Shown piece by piece: positions 60,359 to 64,000 of a stretch of 64,000 nucleotides of DNA. The stretch is from Streptomyces tsukubensis. GTDB taxonomy: Bacteria > Actinomycetota > Actinomycetes > Streptomycetales > Streptomycetaceae. A program made the position numbers and the translations under genes. The stretch's first letter is position 1, and the number at the start of each line of letters is the position of its first letter. A model generated the notes under the pieces. That model searched no databases, was not told where the DNA came from, and saw nothing but the letters and a program-made list of their open reading frames with translations. Where the stretch lies: positions 3,308,501 to 3,372,500 of the forward strand of contig NZ_CP020700.1 in assembly GCF_003932715.1 (NCBI RefSeq), read 5' to 3'.

Positions 60359-61891
60359 TCAGTCGCCCTGGAAGGTCCGCGCGTACGTGACCCGGTCCAG
60401 CTTGTAGTAGTCGGCGGCGCACTGCGCGGGCCAGGCCCGTGTCCCGTTCCTGCTGTACGGCTCCAGCATCCGGGAGATCTTCGTCGGGGTGTACGGCATC
60501 ACCTTCTCGCCGCGGGCCGCGCCTTCACGCAGATACGCGTCCTGGCGGTCCCACTTCACCGCCCGCGCCCGCATGTCGTCTCCGAGCTTCAGCACTCCGG
60601 AGCCCAGGGAGCCGACGGTGACGGCGCAGACCGCGGCGGCGAGCGCCACGGCCAGGGTCCCGGTCCGCCGGGGGGCCGTCACGGTCGTACCCGCGGTGAA
60701 CCGCAGGCTCAGCCACCGGCCCAGGAACGCGCCTGCCGCGACCAGCAGGAACGCCCACAGCAGCAGATAGTCGTTCCAGGTCCGCTCGGTGGTGACGACC
60801 TTGGCGCCGAAGACCGGATAGGTGATGACCGTGCAGAGATAGCCGGCGATCAGGAACGCCGCAGCGCCCAGGCCCAGCAGGACCCCGGGGCGGACCGGGA
60901 GCAGTACCCGGGGCGCTTCCGGGTCGCGCCGCGCCAGCAGCCCGATCACCACGCCCGCGGCGACCGCCCCGACGTACTGCCAGGTCGTCACGACCGTGCC
61001 GAGGATCTCGGCGAAGCCCTTCGCCGAACCCCACAGCGATTCCGGCGCCAGCATCGACACGTTCTCCGCGCCGAAGCGGCTGCGGCGGTTGCGGGAGCCC
61101 GGGGAGGTCACCAGGATGATCGTCCCGATGGCGATTCCGGCCATGCCCGCCAGCGCCCAGATCCGCGCCGGGCGGCGGTAGCGCTCGACGAGGAGCAGTC
61201 CGGCGAAGAGGACGACGCCGGAGAGCACGACGAGCGCGACGACCGACGCCTCTTCGGAGAGGGTGCCCATGAAGACACCCGCGAGGACGACGACCACCAG
61301 GGCGGCGATCCGGCCGCGGCGTCCGCGCGCCCGCAGCAGCGGGACCGCGGCGGCTGCCGCGAGCACCGGGGCCAGGGTGTGCGAGACGGAGGCGGCGGGC
61401 CAGTAGAAGGTCTTGTACGTGTTCGGGGTGGCGAACAGGAAGACCGCGGTGATCATCCCGGCGGCCAGCAGCGGCACCCCGCGCGGCACCCGGGTCCCGG
61501 TCCGGCGCAGCAGCGTCGCCACCACCGCCCAGAGCAGCAGGATCATCAGGGCGCCGCTGATCGGCCCGTACCACTGGTGTCCGGCAACGGGGAACTTCGT
61601 ATAGGCGCCGACGAGGATGCCGTTGGCGACCCGGCCGTTGTCGGTGAAGTAGAAGGTGTGGACCAGGCCCCACATACCGTCCTCGCGGACGTCCGGGATG
61701 AAGCACCACTCGTCGGCGCTGGGCCGGACATGGCGTCCGAACCACATGGCGAGCGCGAGCAGTCCGAGGGGCAGTGCGGCGAGGGCGAGCGGCCAGTACT
61801 CCGCCCACCCCCTCTTCTTCCCGGGCCCGCCGGGCTCCGGCGCGGGGGCGTCCTCGGGCGGCTGGGCGGGTAGGTCGATGCTGGTGGCCAA
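60359..61891 (-). CDS. Polytopic membrane protein, glucosyltransferase-like partner of GtrB
   Basis: A 510-residue protein with about 11 hydrophobic segments (YWPLALAALPLGLLALAMWF; ALMILLLWAVVATLLRR; LAAGMITAVFLFATPNTYKT; LVVVVLAGVFMGTLSEEASV). The first outer loop has an acidic VRPSADEWCFIPDVREDGMW and a following YFTDNGRVANGI, the pattern of GT-C-type membrane glycosyltransferases (DUF6056-like). The likely start is the TTG at 61891, only 2 bases past the GT2 stop. The pair would make a lipid-linked sugar (by GtrB) and transfer it outside the membrane. The acceptor is unknown. Confidence 0.75.
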   Translation of the reverse strand: MATSIDLPAQPPEDAPAPEPGGPGKKRGWAEYWPLALAALPLGLLALAMWFGRHVRPSADEWCFIPDVREDGMWGLVHTFYFTDNGRVANGILVGAYTKFPVAGHQWYGPISGALMILLLWAVVATLLRRTGTRVPRGVPLLAAGMITAVFLFATPNTYKTFYWPAASVSHTLAPVLAAAAAVPLLRARGRRGRIAALVVVVLAGVFMGTLSEEASVVALVVLSGVVLFAGLLLVERYRRPARIWALAGMAGIAIGTIILVTSPGSRNRRSRFGAENVSMLAPESLWGSAKGFAEILGTVVTTWQYVGAVAAGVVIGLLARRDPEAPRVLLPVRPGVLLGLGAAAFLIAGYLCTVITYPVFGAKVVTTERTWNDYLLLWAFLLVAAGAFLGRWLSLRFTAGTTVTAPRRTGTLAVALAAAVCAVTVGSLGSGVLKLGDDMRARAVKWDRQDAYLREGAARGEKVMPYTPTKISRMLEPYSRNGTRAWPAQCAADYYKLDRVTYARTFQGD

Positions 61892-61893
61892 GG

Positions 61894-62913
61894 TCAGGGC
61901 TGCCTCTCGTGCAGCCCGGCGCCGGCCGTGGCCTTGGGGGTGGTGGGCATGGTGGTCTCGTCCGTCTCCCGGATCACGTAGTGGGGCCTGCGCTTGGACT
62001 CGTGGTAGATCCGGCCCACGTACTCGCCGATCACACCGAGGGTGGCGATCTGGATGCCGCCGAGTCCGACCATCGCGGCGATCAGGGTCGCATAGCCGGG
62101 GGTGTCGACGCCGCTGACGAGGACGTTGACGACGATCCACACGGCGTAGGCGAGGGCGGAGAGCACCAGCCAAAGACCGGTGTGGATGGCCAGGCGCAGC
62201 GGTCGGCTGTTGAAGGAGAGCAGGCCGTCGATGCCGTAGTTGATCAGCCTGCGCCCGCCCCACTTGGACGATCCGGCGGCGCGTTCGACGTTCTCGTAGG
62301 TGAAGGTGACGGTGTCGAAGCCGATCCACGAGAACAGGCCCTTGGAGAAGCGGTTGCTCTCGGGGAGCGTCAGCAGGGCGTTGACGGCCCGGCGGGACAG
62401 CAGCCGGAAGTCCCCTGCGCCGTCGATGACTTCGACGTCCATCGCCCGGCGCACCAGCTTGTAGTAGGCCTGGCTGACGGTGGCCCGGATCAACCCCTCG
62501 CCGCTGCGGTCGCGTTGGGCGATCACCTGGTCATAGCCGTGGCCGTGCAGCTCCAGCATCCGGGGGATCAGCTCCGGCGGGTGCTGGAGGTCGGCGTCCA
62601 TGATGACGACGGCGTCGCCCCGGGCCATGCGCAGCCCGGCCAGCATCGCGGACTCCTTGCCGAAGTTGCGGCTGAAGGAGGTGTAGCGGGCCCGGACGTC
62701 CGTCTCGGTGAGCTTTCTGAGGCGCTCGCGGGTGCCGTCGGTGCTGCCGTCGTCGACGTAGCAGATCTCGTACGCGTCGCGGTCGGCCGCGGACCCGCCC
62801 TGGGAGTGGGCCGGGAAGAGAGCGGCGTCCAGCGTTTCGACGAGCGTGGTGTGGAAGGTCTCGATCACCTCGTTCTCGTTGTAACACGGAACGACGATGG
62901 AGATCTTGGGCAT
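61894..62913 (-). CDS. GT2 glycosyltransferase (GtrB/polyisoprenyl-phosphate type)
   Basis: A 339-residue protein. The GT-A domain (residues 1-225) begins [23 protein letters not shown]/metal-binding motifs are [14 protein letters not shown] and [14 protein letters not shown]. Then come [20 protein letters not shown] and [19 protein letters not shown]. Two C-terminal membrane helices ([20 protein letters not shown] and [20 protein letters not shown]) and the [17 protein letters not shown] end are those of bactoprenol glucosyltransferases. It adds a sugar to undecaprenyl phosphate. It is the first gene of the operon; a Crp-type site lies 74 bases upstream. Confidence 0.93.
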   Translation of the reverse strand: MPKISIVVPCYNENEVIETFHTTLVETLDAALFPAHSQGGSAADRDAYEICYVDDGSTDGTRERLRKLTETDVRARYTSFSRNFGKESAMLAGLRMARGDAVVIMDADLQHPPELIPRMLELHGHGYDQVIAQRDRSGEGLIRATVSQAYYKLVRRAMDVEVIDGAGDFRLLSRRAVNALLTLPESNRFSKGLFSWIGFDTVTFTYENVERAAGSSKWGGRRLINYGIDGLLSFNSRPLRLAIHTGLWLVLSALAYAVWIVVNVLVSGVDTPGYATLIAAMVGLGGIQIATLGVIGEYVGRIYHESKRRPHYVIRETDETTMPTTPKATAGAGLHERQP

Positions 62914-63235
62914 CGGAAAACGGCTTCTCTCGTCGGCTGTCAGGCAGTCAGAGCGTTTCCGCGGGGTTTCGGTTGGCTCCGTTTTGTTGTGACGTCGGTC
63001 ACAATCGTCCAGCGCGGGCGCTCAGGATCGCGAGATTCGCCCCATTTCGTCAACCCGAGAACCACCCGTGCGTGCAACGGCGGGACGTGATGGCAGGTCA
63101 CGGCGGTGCGGCCGGGCCGACCGGATCGGCGGACCCCCGTCCCCCTGCGGCTGCCCGGGACCGGGCTCGGTATCCCCGGCCCCCGGCGGCCGCAACCTTG
63201 TGTGGAGCGCGCCCGGGCGGACTATGTATGGACCC
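62914..63235. other. Intergenic, 322 bases, divergent promoters
   Basis: Between the GT2 and aldo/keto reductase starts. It contains the palindrome at 62987-63004; no gene is seen. Confidence 0.5.
62987..63004. promoter_or_regulatory. Crp-type palindrome
   Basis: TTGTGACGTCGGTCACAA: perfect 7-bp arms around GTCG. It matches TGTGA-N6-TCACA and the streptomycete Crp pattern GTG-N6-G-N-CAC. It lies 74 bases from the GT2 gene and 232 from the reductase gene. Confidence 0.6.
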
Positions 63236-64000
63236 ATGGAGTACACGCAACTGGGACGCACGGGTCTCAAGGTCAGCAGGATCGTCCTCGGGACGATGAA
63301 CTTCGGCCCCTACACCGCCGAGGCCGACAGCCATACGATCATGGACGCGGCGCTGGACGCGGGCGTCAACTTCTTCGACACGGCCAACACCTACGGCGGC
63401 CCCGGCGACCGGGGCCGGACCGAGGCGATCATCGGGAAGTGGCTCGCGCAGGGCGGCGGGCGGCGGGACAAGGTCGTCCTGGCCACCAAGGTGTACGGCG
63501 CCGTGCACAACGAGGACGGCCCGGTCTGGCCCAACCACGAGAAGCTCTCCGCCTACGGCATCCGCCGCGCGGTCGAGGCCAGCCTGAAGCGCCTCGGCAC
63601 CGACCACATCGACCTGTACCAGTTCCACCACATCGACCGGGCCACCCCGGTCGACGAGATCTGGCAGGCCGTCGACACCCTGATCCAGCAGGGCAAGATC
63701 CTCTACGCGGGTTCGTCGAACTTCCCCGGCTGGAAGATCGCGCAGATGAACGAGGCCGCGGCCCGCCGCAGCTCGTACGGCCTGGTCAGCGAGCAGTGCC
63801 TCTACAACCTCTTCGAGCGGCGTTCGGAGCTGGAGGTGATCCCCGCGGCGCAGGAGTACGGCCTCGGCGTCATCCCCTGGTCCCCGCTGCACGGCGGGCT
63901 GCTCGGCGGGCTGCTGCGCAAGGAGCGGGAGGGGCAGCTCTCCCCCCGCTACACCGGCCACGGCGCGTCACTGCTGGCGCGGCCCGGGGTACGGGAGCAG
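63236..64000 (+). CDS. Aldo/keto reductase, 3' end beyond window
   Basis: 255 codons are visible and the frame is open to the last base. It begins MEYTQLGRTGLKVSRIVLGT. The catalytic tetrad is in place: Asp (NFFDTANTYGG), the Tyr of the same segment, Lys (VVLATKVYG) and His (LYQFHHIDRATPVDEIW). The later segments VRYIGSSNF-like LYAGSSNFPGWKIAQMN, SEQCLYNLFERRSELEVIPA and LGVIPWSPLHGGLLGG fit the YajO/AKR-type group. It is an NADPH-dependent cytoplasmic reductase with a broad aldehyde range. It starts at ATG 63236, near TATGTA, with no strong Shine-Dalgarno sequence. Confidence 0.92.
   Translation, partial: MEYTQLGRTGLKVSRIVLGTMNFGPYTAEADSHTIMDAALDAGVNFFDTANTYGGPGDRGRTEAIIGKWLAQGGGRRDKVVLATKVYGAVHNEDGPVWPNHEKLSAYGIRRAVEASLKRLGTDHIDLYQFHHIDRATPVDEIWQAVDTLIQQGKILYAGSSNFPGWKIAQMNEAAARRSSYGLVSEQCLYNLFERRSELEVIPAAQEYGLGVIPWSPLHGGLLGGLLRKEREGQLSPRYTGHGASLLARPGVREQ

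Overview
The window is actinobacterial and almost certainly chromosomal DNA of a Streptomyces or close relative. It is very GC-rich with G/C-biased third codon positions, uses many GTG and a few TTG starts, has frequent 4-nt ATGA/GTGA gene overlaps, and carries gene families typical of the genus: DUF397 proteins with a DUF5753-type HTH regulator, a conservon-type GTPase, a Streptomyces subtilisin inhibitor, a DmdR1-type iron regulator, GlxA-type AraC regulators and an SCO4402-type protein. The order purU / SCO4402-like / dmdR1 / SIS protein / pdxH / citrate synthase / serC recalls, from memory, the S. coelicolor SCO43xx-44xx region. I see no rRNA, tRNA, CRISPR array or intact insertion sequence.

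Layout. 1-9 kb: small metabolic and regulatory genes (truncated membrane protein, flavin reductase, FBP-domain protein, RidA, an MFS transporter divergent from a GlxA regulator, a LysR regulator divergent from a VOC protein, DUF4097 and DUF4287 proteins), then a decayed transposase at 8942-9091. 9.1-12 kb: a three-gene operon joined by 4-nt overlaps (coiled-coil-like protein, DUF1023 alpha/beta hydrolase, lipoprotein). 12.4-21.6 kb: a CoA-thioester catabolic region with alcohol dehydrogenase, acyl-CoA dehydrogenases, SDR, cyclase-family hydrolase and acyl-CoA ligase. Four near-identical palindromes (TCTGACG-N3-CGTCAGA type) lie in front of its transcription units and of the flavin reductase at 1.2 kb, so they look like one regulon whose regulator is not visible here. 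21.8-26 kb: drug-efflux MFS, an HTH/DUF397/DUF397 operon, and a divergent run of four tiny genes.

26-41 kb: ECF sigma factor overlapping a zinc-finger anti-sigma-like protein, purU, a 262-bp MITE-like element that supplies the stop codon of the next gene, a branched-chain-type binding lipoprotein, a TPR-like regulator divergent from a degenerate prim-pol protein, an ABC exporter and a protease inhibitor. 41-49 kb: alpha/beta hydrolase behind a perfect LexA (SOS) box, dmdR1, SIS protein, a stand-alone 12-codon ORF in front of a strong terminator, pdxH, citrate synthase, a VapBC module, and an EamA exporter divergent from a LysR regulator. 49.8-64 kb: a large FAD/Fe-S oxidoreductase, an orphan CvnD-like GTPase apparently coupled to an 8-residue upstream ORF, serC, a DrrAB-type exporter divergent from its TetR regulator across a 45-bp palindrome, a beta-propeller surface protein, a deleted metallo-beta-lactamase-fold gene, an SGNH hydrolase, a GtrB-like glycosyltransferase with a membrane partner behind a Crp-type site, and the start of an aldo/keto reductase.

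All calls were made by reading the sequence. Family names come from motif recognition and memory, not from a search.
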